From positions 1-64,000 of the forward strand of contig NZ_JAJFOW010000017.1 of the NCBI RefSeq assembly GCF_020731285.1: a DNA stretch of 64,000 bases, in the 5' to 3' direction. This DNA is from Cohnella baijiui. GTDB taxonomy: Bacteria; Bacillota; Bacilli; Paenibacillales; Paenibacillaceae. The position numbers and the translations under genes are program-made. Below, one piece after another: positions 1-8,232 of the stretch (position 1 is its first letter; every line of letters starts with the position of its first letter). The notes beneath the pieces were generated by a model. It was not told the origin of the DNA and searched no databases. It worked only from the letters and a program-made list of their open reading frames with translations.

Positions 1-267
1 GGTAATTTCCATTACCCCTTATGTGGAAGTTTTATTCAGTGACCTAAGTAGTAACTACGAATGCAACTAATTTACTAAGCGACCCGAACCGAGCACAAAC
101 AAGGCCAAATGGCATACACCAGTGGCGAACCATCGGCCGGAATCCGACGAATTTTCACCAAGACCCAACTGAGTCATTCGAAACCAGCCTCGCAGATGGC
201 CAAGCGTCCAAGGCAGCCGTCAGGAGTGGAAGGATCGTCAATTATTTCCAATGAAGCCAACCTTCAC
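1..267. other. Window-edge stretch without a recognised gene
   Basis: I see no convincing coding sequence in this stretch. A perfect inverted repeat (GGTAAT, 4-nt loop, ATTACC) opens the window at positions 1-16. The only open frame has no ribosome binding site and no recognisable motif. Confidence 0.5.
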
Positions 268-822
268 TTAGCGTGGAAGCTGGGGTCTCCCGTCCGGCCG
301 CAGATCGATCCAGAACCGTTTCACCACGTTGCCGTTTTCTTCGATGTAGCTCGCGTCAGGCACGCCGCCGTTATTGACGATCGTGCGCTCGGAGGCGATA
401 TTGTCCGCGTCGCAGACGACCAGCACCCGGTCCCAGCCCCATGATCGGGTCATCTCGAGCGTCAGGGACAGCAGCCGGGTAGCGTAGCCCTTCCTTCGCT
501 CCGACGGCCGGATGCCGTAGCCGATATGCCCTCCGCTTTGGAGGAGCTTGTCGGTCAGCCGGTGCCGGATGTTGACGGCCCCGAGCACCCGGCCGGACGA
601 GCCGACCAACCAGAAGGTGGAGTCGGGGACCCATCCTTCGGGGAGATGTTCCCCTTTCTCGTTGTCGAGCAGAAACCGGACCATCGCCGCAAAATCCGTC
701 GGGTCCCGCTCGATCACCCAAGGAACCATGTCTTCTCCGCTCGCCAGCCATTCCCGGTAAAACGAAACGTACTCCTCGCGCAAGTCCGTTGTCGGTCTTG
801 CCAGCCGAACCTCTTCGCGCAT
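268..822 (-). CDS. GNAT family N-acetyltransferase
   Basis: An acetyl-CoA-dependent N-acetyltransferase of about 184 residues, probably cytosolic; the acceptor is unknown. The start is set by a GGAGG ribosome binding site just upstream of the ATG at 822, giving MREEVRLARP; the longer open frame upstream has no such site. The GNAT core is visible: the VRFLLDNEKG region, a beta-strand NIRHRL, then GGHIGYGIRPSERRKGYATR, which is the acetyl-CoA pyrophosphate-binding motif A (R/Q-x-x-G-x-G/A), and a C-terminal VLVVCDADNIASERTIVNNG segment. The pattern resembles the YesJ/RimJ-like GNAT group annotated from many Paenibacillus genomes. It stands alone, with no operon partner on its strand. Confidence 0.85.
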   Translation of the reverse strand: MREEVRLARPTTDLREEYVSFYREWLASGEDMVPWVIERDPTDFAAMVRFLLDNEKGEHLPEGWVPDSTFWLVGSSGRVLGAVNIRHRLTDKLLQSGGHIGYGIRPSERRKGYATRLLSLTLEMTRSWGWDRVLVVCDADNIASERTIVNNGGVPDASYIEENGNVVKRFWIDLRPDGRPQLPR

Positions 823-1034
823 CGGCGTCCTCCTTTTGGCGCGAACCGCACTTTGTCTCTCCATTATAAGGGACTTTCCGCCCGACAGGGAGCTCCCATG
901 AACACCTGATTCGGTCCTGGTCAGATAGTAGGAGATTCCGTCTTTTTGTCCTTTTATCCCGATGGGATTGGAAGTAAGATGGGGGTTAATGTCGCAGCGC
1001 ATGCTGGGCAAATCTCATCGGATAGGGGAATCGA

Positions 1035-2249
1035 ATGATGAAAAAACGATGGACCGGATGGCTGGCCGCAGCGGTGCTGTTGGCCTCCGCAGGCACTGCT
1101 TCCGCAGGTACGGCCTCCGCAGCGGCTAAGGACCAGCCGATTCAGGTCACGTTAAACGGGAGCGCGTTGCAGTTCGAGACGGCGCCGGTCATCGTGAAGG
1201 GAAGGGTGTACGTCGCGTTCCGTCCGCTGTTCAAGCAGTTGGGTTACACGGTCGATTATGCCGAGGCGACAAAGCGGATCAAGGCCAAGTCCGACCAGCG
1301 CGAACTGGAGATGACGGTTGGCGGGGCGGATGCTCTCGCGGGCGGCCAGTCCATTCCCATCGACGGACAGCTCAAGGTGATCAACGGAAGCACCTTTATC
1401 GGCGTGAAATTCCTCGGCTCGCTCTCGGACAAGAAGGTCGAGTGGCAGCCGGAGAGCCGGACGGTCGCGATGGTCGACAACGTGACTGTCAATCCGCAAG
1501 AGGCGGCGCTCTATCCTGTACTGGAAAAGCTGGCGACGGCCGAGGCTGCGGCGGACGCGGATGCTCTGGCGTCGCTGTTCGCGGACGATTCGCCGCAGAA
1601 GGCCGGGTTGGCCGACGCGCTGAAGGCGCAATTCCAGGTTGTGAAGACTGCGACCTCTTTCGTCAGCAAAGAGATTCGCGCTTACGCTGATCAGGAGGCT
1701 ACCGTGGTCACGGTAGAGGAGACCAAGAAGGTCAGCGGCGGCTTCTATCCGAACACCCGCTCGGAGGTGCAGTATACGCTCCATCCGGGCGTGGACGGGC
1801 AGTGGCGAATCTACTCGGCAGAAGTGCTGTCGACGGAATTCACCAATATCGACGAGCTGCTGGCGCACCCGGCTGCGCTGCCGGCGTCGGAGGAGTCGGC
1901 GATCAAGGCCGTGCTGGAGAAGCAAGCGGCAGCTTCGAACGCGGAGAATCTCGAAGATTATCTGGCGACGATGTTCTATACCGACGACGTGACGCAAGAA
2001 GATGTAGCCGATGAGCTCCAGCAGGTGTTTGAAGACTACGATGCCTCGCTGACGCTGGACAAAGTGGTCGTAGCCGACTACAACGGGTCGGACAGTGCGA
2101 CCCTCTTGTTCGTCGCGACCACGGAAGTGAACGCCGGCGGCCAGAAGGTCAAGAGTAGCGTCACGGTCGCCAACGCCGCACGGAAGCAGAACGGCCAATG
2201 GCTGCTTGATCCGGTGGCGCAGCAATTGTCGGTGAAGCCGATCACCTAG
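1035..2249 (+). CDS. Secreted copper amine oxidase N-terminal-like (stalk) domain protein
   Basis: A probable exported cell-envelope protein of 404 residues. A Sec signal peptide is clear: MMKKR, a hydrophobic core WLAAAVLLASAGTASA, and AxA-type cleavage sites around residues 20-32. It is followed by a copper-amine-oxidase N-terminal (stalk) domain at about residues 36-150, with the family pattern of VTLNG, a short hairpin, VYVAFRPLFKQLGYTVDY and TFIGVKFLG. Two NTF2-like or DUF4440-like repeats seem to follow (about 155-270 and 285-400). This domain in Firmicutes is a wall or surface module, not an amine oxidase, and no copper or TPQ site is present. ATG codons occur at 1035 and 1038 after AGGGGAA. 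A hairpin lies downstream. Confidence 0.75.
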   Translation: MMKKRWTGWLAAAVLLASAGTASAGTASAAAKDQPIQVTLNGSALQFETAPVIVKGRVYVAFRPLFKQLGYTVDYAEATKRIKAKSDQRELEMTVGGADALAGGQSIPIDGQLKVINGSTFIGVKFLGSLSDKKVEWQPESRTVAMVDNVTVNPQEAALYPVLEKLATAEAAADADALASLFADDSPQKAGLADALKAQFQVVKTATSFVSKEIRAYADQEATVVTVEETKKVSGGFYPNTRSEVQYTLHPGVDGQWRIYSAEVLSTEFTNIDELLAHPAALPASEESAIKAVLEKQAAASNAENLEDYLATMFYTDDVTQEDVADELQQVFEDYDASLTLDKVVVADYNGSDSATLLFVATTEVNAGGQKVKSSVTVANAARKQNGQWLLDPVAQQLSVKPIT

Positions 2250-2373
2250 GTTAAGGAGAAACGGGGGAGAGAAGCAGCGACGCATACGTGCCAGCCTGGC
2301 CGCAAAACGCGGCCTACCCGCGCGAAGCGGCGCCCAGGCGCCCGCCCAGGCAGGGCCGCTCCCTGCGCACGAA

Positions 2374-2404
2374 CAAGCGCCCTGCCGCAACGGCAGGGCG
2401 CTTG
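2374..2404. terminator. Hairpin between stalk protein and AKR remnant
   Basis: A perfect 14-bp stem (arms 2374-2387 and 2391-2404) with a 3-nt CAA loop. It lacks a uridine run on the plus strand, so termination efficiency is uncertain. Convergent placement suggests a bidirectional stop. Confidence 0.55.
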
Positions 2405-2422
2405 TCTTCGTGCGTGCTCGGG

Positions 2423-2563
2423 TCAAGGCAGCGCCCGTCCGCGCGAGGCGAGGTACAGCGAATACCATTCCTCGCGGGAGAGCTCGACCTTCTCGGCGTC
2501 CGCGCAGGCGCGAATGCGGGCGGGGTTGGCCGTGCCGATGACCGGCTGGATCTTGGCCGGGTG
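2423..2563 (-). pseudogene. C-terminal remnant of an aldo/keto reductase
   Basis: The last 46 codons of an aldo/keto reductase of the YcsN/YdhF type survive in one frame. They read HPAKIQPVIGTANPARIRA, then CADAEKVELSREEWYSLYL, ending ASRGRALP and a stop. In intact members this tail follows the NADPH-binding loop and is preceded by a longer LAWLLR helix. Here the upstream frame loses all similarity within a few codons (GEGVKLGFP) and there is no barrel, catalytic Tyr or start. The remnant is therefore a truncated gene, with the relic repeat at 2736-2817 lying upstream of it on the same side. The family call is from motif recognition, not a database search. Confidence 0.8.
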
Positions 2564-2684
2564 TGGAAATCCCAGTTTGACCCCTTCTCCGAATCGTGTT
2601 AAGATCTTAAACAAAGTTATCGGGTAAGCGATATAAGAATTAAATATTAGCTTCATTGTTCGGCGGGTTGACCGATCGATCGGA

Positions 2685-2732
2685 GACCTCCCTATTGCGC
2701 ATCCTTCGATGCGGGAAGGGGAGGTCTTTTTG
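2685..2732 (+). terminator. Rho-independent terminator
   Basis: GACCTCC (2685 on) pairs with GGAGGTC (ending 2726), with an inner imperfect stem closed by CGCAT/ATGCG around a TTCG-containing loop, followed by TTTTTG. It faces plus. Confidence 0.65.
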
Positions 2733-2735
2733 TCA

Positions 2736-2817
2736 GTCATACAGAATGTATTAGTTCTACACTTAACCATTTCTGCATGACCTCCGATAAAAACGTGTCG
2801 CCGTTCGGGAAGACGGC
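2736..2817. repeat. Relic repeat, short copy (partner at 27681-28112)
   Basis: The two inward-facing ends GTCATACAGAATG (2736 on) and CATTTCTGCATGAC (2768-2781) form an imperfect inverted repeat separated by only about 19 nt. The 36 nt that follow (2782-2817) match 28065-28100 with two differences. The same end sequences occur about 300 nt further apart in the copy at 27.7-28.1 kb, so this looks like an internally deleted copy of one small element. Confidence 0.6.
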
Positions 2818-2948
2818 AAAGCCGTTTTTACTTGTCACGCGATAAGCGGGAAGATCGATTGCTTTCCGGAGCGCCTTTCGAGAAGAACGACGGTTCTTCG
2901 ACGGAAGGCTTTCTTTTCATTCGATTGGAGGAGAAGGGGGCCGAAAGC

Positions 2949-3848
2949 ATGAATATCGAAAATATCGAAGCCTTTGTCTACGTCCTGCACTATGGCAGCT
3001 TCAACAAGGCGGCCGACGCGCTGTATCTGTCGCAGCCATCCGTGACGGCGCGCATCCAGACGCTCGAACGCGAGCTGGACTGCATCCTATTCGACCGGGT
3101 CGGCAAGCAGGTGCACCTGACGGAAAAGGGAAAGCTGTTCCATCCGTACGCTCAGCAATTGATCGATACGTACCGCAAGAGCAAGCAGCAGCTTCGGCAG
3201 ACGATGACGAACAAGGAGGAGCTGAGGATCGGCTGCACCTCGTCCGTCGCCCACTACATGCTGCCCGAGCTGATCCCCGATCTTCGCGCCCGCTTTCCCC
3301 TGCTCCGCTTCAAGCTCGTGACCGGCACGACGGACGACATCGCCGCTCGGGTGCTGGACAAGGAGCTGGACATCGGCTTCGTGCGCAAGATCAGCCACCC
3401 CGATCTGCAGTCCGCCGTCGTCTACGAAGATCCGATCCGCCTGTACGTCTATGGGGGACATCCGTTCGCGGATGCGGAACGCCTGCCGATCGAAGCGCTC
3501 GGGCAAGAGCCGCTCCTGTTCTTCGAATGCGGGGCGCTCGACTGGATGCGGATACATCGGGTGTTCGAGAACCTCAGTCCGCTGCCGAATCTGATCCTGC
3601 AGACGGACAATCTGGAGACGGCCAAGAAGCTGGTGCTGCAGAAGGCGGGAATCTGCTTTCTTCCCGGCTTGAGCGTCAGGCAAGAGAAGGCGCTCGGGCT
3701 GATGAAGCCGATCGACTTTCCCGAGACGTCCGGCATCGCGCTGAAGACCTGTCTGATCAGCCGGCAAGGGGAGAATGACGCATATTTCCAAGACATCCTC
3801 CGCATCGCGTACGACCGGTTCTCCCGCTCGAACGGATGGATCGAATAG
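2949..3848 (+). CDS. LysR family regulator, YtlI/CysB-like
   Basis: A 299-residue LysR-type transcription factor that probably activates the downstream sulfur-compound operon. The N-terminal winged helix-turn-helix is canonical (NIENIEAFVYVLHYGSFNKA through LSQPSVTARIQTLERELDC, then LFDRVGKQVHLTEKG). It is followed by a periplasmic-binding-fold effector domain starting near residue 90 (ELRIGCTSSVAHYMLPELIP). The start is placed at the ATG at 2949, behind GGAGGAGAAGGGGG; the open frame extends further upstream without motif support. B. subtilis YtlI, which controls ytmI-tcy, has the same role in the same context; the assignment is by context and family, not by alignment. The gene is codirectional with its likely target. 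Confidence 0.85.
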   Translation: MNIENIEAFVYVLHYGSFNKAADALYLSQPSVTARIQTLERELDCILFDRVGKQVHLTEKGKLFHPYAQQLIDTYRKSKQQLRQTMTNKEELRIGCTSSVAHYMLPELIPDLRARFPLLRFKLVTGTTDDIAARVLDKELDIGFVRKISHPDLQSAVVYEDPIRLYVYGGHPFADAERLPIEALGQEPLLFFECGALDWMRIHRVFENLSPLPNLILQTDNLETAKKLVLQKAGICFLPGLSVRQEKALGLMKPIDFPETSGIALKTCLISRQGENDAYFQDILRIAYDRFSRSNGWIE

Positions 3849-3860
3849 TTGCATGGATCG

Positions 3861-3915
3861 ATAGAGGATCTCTATTATCCGGCATATTGACGCTTCGGAG
3901 TCACGGGTGTACATT
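3861..3915 (+). promoter_or_regulatory. LTTR box and promoter of the sulfur-transport operon
   Basis: Positions 3861-3875 read ATAGAGGATCTCTAT, a 6-bp inverted repeat with a 3-nt centre that exactly fits the LysR T-N11-A rule. It lies 11 nt upstream of a -35 element TTGACG (3887-3892), which is followed by a 17-nt spacer and TACATT (3910-3915). The spacing is typical of LysR activation. A second inverted repeat, ATAATTC (3925-3931) and GAATTAT (3947-3953), lies around the expected transcript start or leader. Confidence 0.65.
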
Positions 3916-4027
3916 GATTTCAATATAATTCTTACTATGCGGGTATGAATTATAAACATTGAATGAATCGACCCGTCAACCGGAGTTCATTCGCCCATAT
4001 GCGAAGAGAGAATCGGAGGGTATGAGG

Positions 4028-4921
4028 ATGAGAAAAGGTCTTTGGCTCACGACCGCGTTGGTACTGGTATCGGTGCTAGCCGGCTGCGGCAACAAGAACG
4101 ATTCGAACGGGGGAGCGGCTTCCCAGGCGTCTCCGTCCGGTTCGGCGCCGGCGCCGGCATCCGCTTCGCCAACGCCAAGCCAGGAGGCTTCGGGATCGGC
4201 GGCGGTGAAGAAGATCGTCGTCGGCACGGGGACGCAGTTCCCCCGGGTATGCTTCATCGACGAGAACGGCAAGCTGACCGGGTTCGACGTCGAGCTCGTG
4301 AAGGAGATTGACAAACGGTTGGCGGATTACGAGTTCGAGCTGCAGACGCTGGACTTCTCCAACCTGCTGCTGAGCCTCGAGACAAAAAAGATCGACTTCG
4401 TCGCCCACGAGATGGAGAAGAACCCGGAGCGAGAAGCGAAATACCTGTTCAACAAAGAGCCTTACGCCCACTGGCGCAACAAGATCATCGTCGCCAAGGA
4501 CAACGATACGATCGATTCGCTGGACGATCTGGTCGGCAAAAAAGTGCTGACAAGCGCGACCAGCGCGGAAGCGCAAATCCTGGAGAACTACAACAAGTCG
4601 CACGATAAGAAGATCAACATCGTCTACCAGAGCGGCGCCGCCAACGATACGGTGGCCCAAGTGGCGAGCGGCCGCGTCGACGCCACGCTGGGCGCGGATT
4701 TCACGCTGTCCCTCATCGATCCGAAGGGGCAGCTGAAGACGACCGGCGACGATCTCAGCGAGGCGGATATTCTGTTCGTCTTCCGCAAGGACGATCCCGA
4801 TTCGCAGCGGCTCTCGGACGCGGTCGACGGCGCGATCAAGGAGATCAAGGCCGACGGCACGCTCGGCAAGCTCAGCAAGGAATGGCTCGGTCAGGACTAT
4901 ACGTCGGACGACGCCAAGTAG
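4028..4921 (+). CDS. Amino-acid ABC transporter substrate-binding lipoprotein (TcyJ/TcyK-like)
   Basis: The extracellular receptor of an amino-acid importer, 297 residues, anchored by lipid on the outer face of the membrane. The signal peptide MRKGLWLTTALVLVSVLAGC ends in a clear lipobox (VLAGC). A Ser/Ala/Pro-rich linker follows, then the bacterial extracellular solute-binding family 3 fold (KIVVGTGTQFPRVCFIDENG, LTGFDVELVKEID, the FDVxLxxxI motif). GGAGG at 4015-4019 is 8 nt from the ATG at 4028 but only 2 nt from the ATG at 4022, so 4028 is preferred. B. subtilis tcyJKLMN has two receptors; only one is present here. The substrate is inferred to be cystine or an S-substituted cysteine from the neighbouring monooxygenases. 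Confidence 0.85.
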   Translation: MRKGLWLTTALVLVSVLAGCGNKNDSNGGAASQASPSGSAPAPASASPTPSQEASGSAAVKKIVVGTGTQFPRVCFIDENGKLTGFDVELVKEIDKRLADYEFELQTLDFSNLLLSLETKKIDFVAHEMEKNPEREAKYLFNKEPYAHWRNKIIVAKDNDTIDSLDDLVGKKVLTSATSAEAQILENYNKSHDKKINIVYQSGAANDTVAQVASGRVDATLGADFTLSLIDPKGQLKTTGDDLSEADILFVFRKDDPDSQRLSDAVDGAIKEIKADGTLGKLSKEWLGQDYTSDDAK

Positions 4922-4950
4922 AAGACTCGGGAGGACGGTGAAGCACGCGG

Positions 4951-5733
4951 ATGGGTACGTCTTTCGACATCTCCTATGTGTTCGATTACTTCGTGAAGCT
5001 GCTGCCGTATATTCGGATCACGCTGACGATCGTCGGCTGCTCCCTCTTGATCGGCCTCGGCATCGGACTGCTCGTGGCCCTGCCGCGGATGTACCGGATT
5101 CCCGTCCTGCAGCGGTTCTCGCAGGTTTACGTCTCCTTCTTTCGCGGCACGCCGATCTTGATCCAGCTGTTCCTGTTCTACTACGGGATGCCGGAGATGC
5201 TGAAGCTGATCCACATCGACGTCACCAAGGTGCCCGCGCTATATTTCGTCATCTTCGCCTACGCGCTGCATACCGGCGCGTTCCTTTCCGAATCGATCCG
5301 CGGCGCGGTCGGCGCGGTGGACCGGGGGCAGGTCGAGGCTGCCTACGCGGTCGGGATGACCGGCTATCAGGCGTTCGGTCGAATCGTGCTGCCGCAGGCG
5401 CTCGGTATCGCCATTCCCGTGTTCGCCAACCTGGTGATCGCGGTGCTCAAGGACACCTCGCTTGCCTTTTCCCTCGGCATCATGGAGCTGACCGGGAAGT
5501 CCCAGACGCTCCCGACGATGTCGCAGCACTTCTTCGAGGCGTACTTGTCGCTCGCGCTCATCTACTTCATCATCAGCATCGCCCTGGAGAAGCTGTTCTT
5601 CGCCGTCGAGCGCCGATTGCTCCGCTACGAGGGCGACCGCGACCGGGACGGCAGGGCGGCGAGCGGACGCAAGTGGCTGAACCGCCGCTTCTCTGGCAGG
5701 CTTGAACTTCAGAAGGAGGGGGCAAGGCCATGA
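4951..5733 (+). CDS. Amino-acid ABC transporter permease (TcyL-like)
   Basis: One of two integral membrane subunits of the importer, 260 residues. It has an N-terminal segment, then hydrophobic helices (IRITLTIVGCSLLIGLGIGL and others). The permease EAA loop is visible at EAAYAVGMTGYQAFGRIVLP, which docks on the ATPase, and the FFRGTPILIQLFLFYYG signature of His/Glu/Gln/Arg-type permeases is intact. It sits 29 nt after the receptor gene, behind a GGGAGG that is rather far (about 17 nt) from the ATG, so a weaker or alternative start is possible. It overlaps the next permease gene by 4 nt, indicating translational coupling. Confidence 0.85.
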   Translation: MGTSFDISYVFDYFVKLLPYIRITLTIVGCSLLIGLGIGLLVALPRMYRIPVLQRFSQVYVSFFRGTPILIQLFLFYYGMPEMLKLIHIDVTKVPALYFVIFAYALHTGAFLSESIRGAVGAVDRGQVEAAYAVGMTGYQAFGRIVLPQALGIAIPVFANLVIAVLKDTSLAFSLGIMELTGKSQTLPTMSQHFFEAYLSLALIYFIISIALEKLFFAVERRLLRYEGDRDRDGRAASGRKWLNRRFSGRLELQKEGARP

Positions 5734-6440
5734 AGCTGGACCCGGCGTTCATCTGGACCGCGTTCATAGAGCTGCTGTCCGCCATTCCGACCACGCTCGA
5801 GATCGCGGGCGTGTCCGTCCTATGCGGCATCCTGATCGGGACGGCCGTGGCGCTCGTTCGCATCTATCGCGTGCCGGTGCTTCATCCGATCGCGTCGGCC
5901 TACGTCACGTTCATCAGGGGCACGCCGATGTTGACCCATCTGCTGCTCATTCTGTTCGGCCTGCCGATGCTCATCGATGCCGTTGCCGAGTCGCTAGGCA
6001 TACCGTTTCGGTCGGTCTCGATCCCGATGATCGGGTTCGTCTACATCTCCTTCTCGATCACGGAGGGGGCCTACATGTCGGAGGTCGTCCGGTCCGGGAT
6101 GCTGGCGGTGAACCGCGGCCAGATCGAAGCCGCGTACGCCGTCGGGATGACGACGCCGCAGGCGCTCCGGCGGATCGTCTTCCCGCAGGCCTTCGCCGCA
6201 GCGCTTCCGAATCTGTCCAACTCCGCTATCGGCATGCTGCACGCCACCACGCTCGCTTTTGCCGCCTCGGTCGTCGACATTAACGCCAAAGCCCAGATCG
6301 TGGCCGCGACGAACTGGAAGTTCTTCGAAGCTTATCTCGCGGCGGCTTTGCTTTTCTGGGGGCTGACGTTCCTCATCGAGCGGCTGACCGCGCTGCTGGA
6401 GAAACGGATCAATTCTTACAATCGAGGTGGAGTGGCATGA
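5730..6440 (+). CDS. Amino-acid ABC transporter permease (TcyM-like)
   Basis: The second permease subunit, 236 residues. It shares the plan of its neighbour: FIRGTPMLTHLLLILFGLPM near the N-terminal third and the EAA loop EAAYAVGMTTPQALRRIVFP. A strong GAAGGAGGGGG ribosome binding site precedes the ATG. It overlaps the upstream permease by 4 nt and the ATPase gene by 4 nt. Two distinct permeases form a heterodimer in TcyJKLMN-type cystine importers, whereas the YxeN type has one; this supports a TcyLM-like assignment. The two proteins diverge too much to be a recent duplication. Confidence 0.85.
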   Translation: MKLDPAFIWTAFIELLSAIPTTLEIAGVSVLCGILIGTAVALVRIYRVPVLHPIASAYVTFIRGTPMLTHLLLILFGLPMLIDAVAESLGIPFRSVSIPMIGFVYISFSITEGAYMSEVVRSGMLAVNRGQIEAAYAVGMTTPQALRRIVFPQAFAAALPNLSNSAIGMLHATTLAFAASVVDINAKAQIVAATNWKFFEAYLAAALLFWGLTFLIERLTALLEKRINSYNRGGVA

Positions 6441-7189
6441 TCCGATTGACGCAAATCCGCAAATCGTTCGGTCGCAACGAAGTGCTGAAGGGCATCGACC
6501 TGACCGTGCGCAAAGGGGAGGTCGTCGCCATTCTGGGACCGAGCGGTTCCGGCAAAACGACGCTGCTCCGCTGCATCAACTACCTGGAGCGGCCAAGCGA
6601 CGGCGAGATCGAGATCGGGGAGCTGCGCGTGAAGTGCAAGCACCCGTCCAAGCAAGAGATTCACCGCCTTCGCGGCAAATCGGCGATGGTCTTCCAGCAA
6701 TACAACCTGTTCAAGCACAAAACCGCGGCGGAGAACGTCATGGAAGGACTCGTCGTCGTGCAAAAGGTGCCGAAGGAAGAGGCTCGCAAGCGCAGCGTCG
6801 AGCTGCTCGAGAAGGTCGGGCTCGGCGCGAAGCTGGACGCCTACCCGAGTCAGCTGTCCGGCGGCCAGCAGCAGCGCGTCGGCATCGCCAGGGCGCTGGC
6901 GCTGAACCCGGAGGTCATCCTGTTCGACGAGCCGACGTCGGCGCTTGATCCGGAGCTCGTCGGCGAAGTGCTGGCCGTCATCCGCAAGATCGCGAAGGAA
7001 GGCATCACCATGATAATCGTCACGCACGAGATGAATTTCGCCCAGGAAGTCGCGAACCGCGTCGTCTTCATGGACCAAGGAGCCGTCGTGGAGGAGGGCG
7101 CGCCGAACGAGCTGTTCCGGTCGCCCAAGGAAGAGCGGACGAGACAATTCCTGCAGCGGATGACGCCGGAAGCCGTCTATTCGATCTAA
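6437..7189 (+). CDS. Amino-acid ABC transporter ATP-binding protein (TcyN-like)
   Basis: The cytosolic ATPase that powers the importer, 250 residues. All nucleotide-binding motifs are intact: Walker A GPSGSGKTT (about residues 34-42), Q-loop FQQYNLF, signature LSGGQQQR, Walker B VILFDEPTSALDPE and H-loop IIVTHE. It overlaps the preceding permease by 4 nt and is followed 20 nt later by the monooxygenase gene, so it belongs to the same transcript. The length and the DPELVGEVL segment are typical of the polar amino-acid (PAAT) subfamily. Confidence 0.9.
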   Translation: MIRLTQIRKSFGRNEVLKGIDLTVRKGEVVAILGPSGSGKTTLLRCINYLERPSDGEIEIGELRVKCKHPSKQEIHRLRGKSAMVFQQYNLFKHKTAAENVMEGLVVVQKVPKEEARKRSVELLEKVGLGAKLDAYPSQLSGGQQQRVGIARALALNPEVILFDEPTSALDPELVGEVLAVIRKIAKEGITMIIVTHEMNFAQEVANRVVFMDQGAVVEEGAPNELFRSPKEERTRQFLQRMTPEAVYSI

Positions 7190-7209
7190 GCGAGAGGAGT
7201 GTCAGCGAT

Positions 7210-8232
7210 ATGGCATTTACATTCGGCATCTTGGATCAAACGATCGTCTTCCCCGGGCAGACGCCCGCGGAAGCGTACGGGAACACCGTCAAGCTGGCCC
7301 GGCTGGCCGAAGCGCTCGGCTACGAACGATTCTGGGTGTCGGAGCACCACGACTCGGGCCAGACGGCCGGCTCGTCGCCGGAAGTGCTGATCTCCCACCT
7401 GCTGGCCAAGACGGAGCGGATCCGCATCGGCTCCGGCGGGGTGATGCTGCAGCACTACAGCCCCTACAAAGTCGCGGAGAACTTCAACGTGCTCGCGACG
7501 CTCGCCCCCGGCCGGGTGGAGCTCGGCATCGGCCGCGCGCCGGGCGGCCTCCCGCGTTCGACCCGAGCGCTGCAGCAGGGGCAGGCGGATTCGCAGGAAC
7601 TGTCCGTGAAGCTGGCCGAGCTGGAGCGGTTCCTCTCGGGCCCGGCGGGGGAGGATCATCCGCTGGCAGGCCTTCAGGCCAATCCGCTGCCCGCCGAGCC
7701 CGCCGGCATCTTCTTGCTCGGCACGAGCGTATCCAGCGCCGAATTGGCGGCGGAGCGGGGCTTGCCGTACGCGTTCGCCCTCTTTATCAACAACGATCCG
7801 GACACGGCGAGCCGCGCGTTCGCGACGTACAAGGACCGCTTCAACCGGGCGTCCGGCCGGCAGCCGAAGCCGATCCTGGCGCTCTCGGTCATCGCCTCCG
7901 ACACGGAGGAGGAGGCCGCGGAGCTGGCGGGCGCCTTCAAGAGCGTCCGCGTGACGCTTGGGAGCGGCAAGACGGTGAACGTCGGCTCGCTCGAGCAGGC
8001 CGAGGAATTCGCCCGGCAGGCGGGCGAGACGTACACCGCCGAGGTGCGGGACGCGGACATCACGAGGGGGACGAAGGACGTCGTGCGCCGGCGGCTGCTG
8101 GAGCTGTCGGAGAAGTACGGGGTCGAGGATCTGATCTTCACCACGATCATCGGAGACTTTGCCAAGCGGGTCCGTTCGTTCGAGATTCTGAAGGAAGCGT
8201 TGACGGAGCAGCCGGAGGAGGCGACGCCATGA
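7210..8232 (+). CDS. LLM-class flavin-dependent oxidoreductase (YtmO-like)
   Basis: A luciferase-like monooxygenase of 340 residues, expected to use reduced FMN and oxygen. The N-terminus AFTFGILDQTIVFPGQTPAEA and the segments RFWVSEHHD, SHLLAKTERIRIGSGGVML and PYKVAENFNVLATLAPGRVELGIGRAPGG match the MsnO8/YtmO-type LLM subfamily. In B. subtilis, YtmO (CmoO) and YtnJ (CmoJ) are encoded with the TcyJKLMN importer and take part in S-modified cysteine breakdown; here the same pairing is seen. Ribosome binding site GAGAGGAG. It overlaps the next gene by 4 nt (ATGA). Confidence 0.8.
   Translation: MAFTFGILDQTIVFPGQTPAEAYGNTVKLARLAEALGYERFWVSEHHDSGQTAGSSPEVLISHLLAKTERIRIGSGGVMLQHYSPYKVAENFNVLATLAPGRVELGIGRAPGGLPRSTRALQQGQADSQELSVKLAELERFLSGPAGEDHPLAGLQANPLPAEPAGIFLLGTSVSSAELAAERGLPYAFALFINNDPDTASRAFATYKDRFNRASGRQPKPILALSVIASDTEEEAAELAGAFKSVRVTLGSGKTVNVGSLEQAEEFARQAGETYTAEVRDADITRGTKDVVRRRLLELSEKYGVEDLIFTTIIGDFAKRVRSFEILKEALTEQPEEATP

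Noticed and set aside
109..444. A 111-codon plus-strand frame at the left edge
   Set aside because: Its second half is the reverse complement of the GNAT gene, and its first half has no ribosome site or motif.
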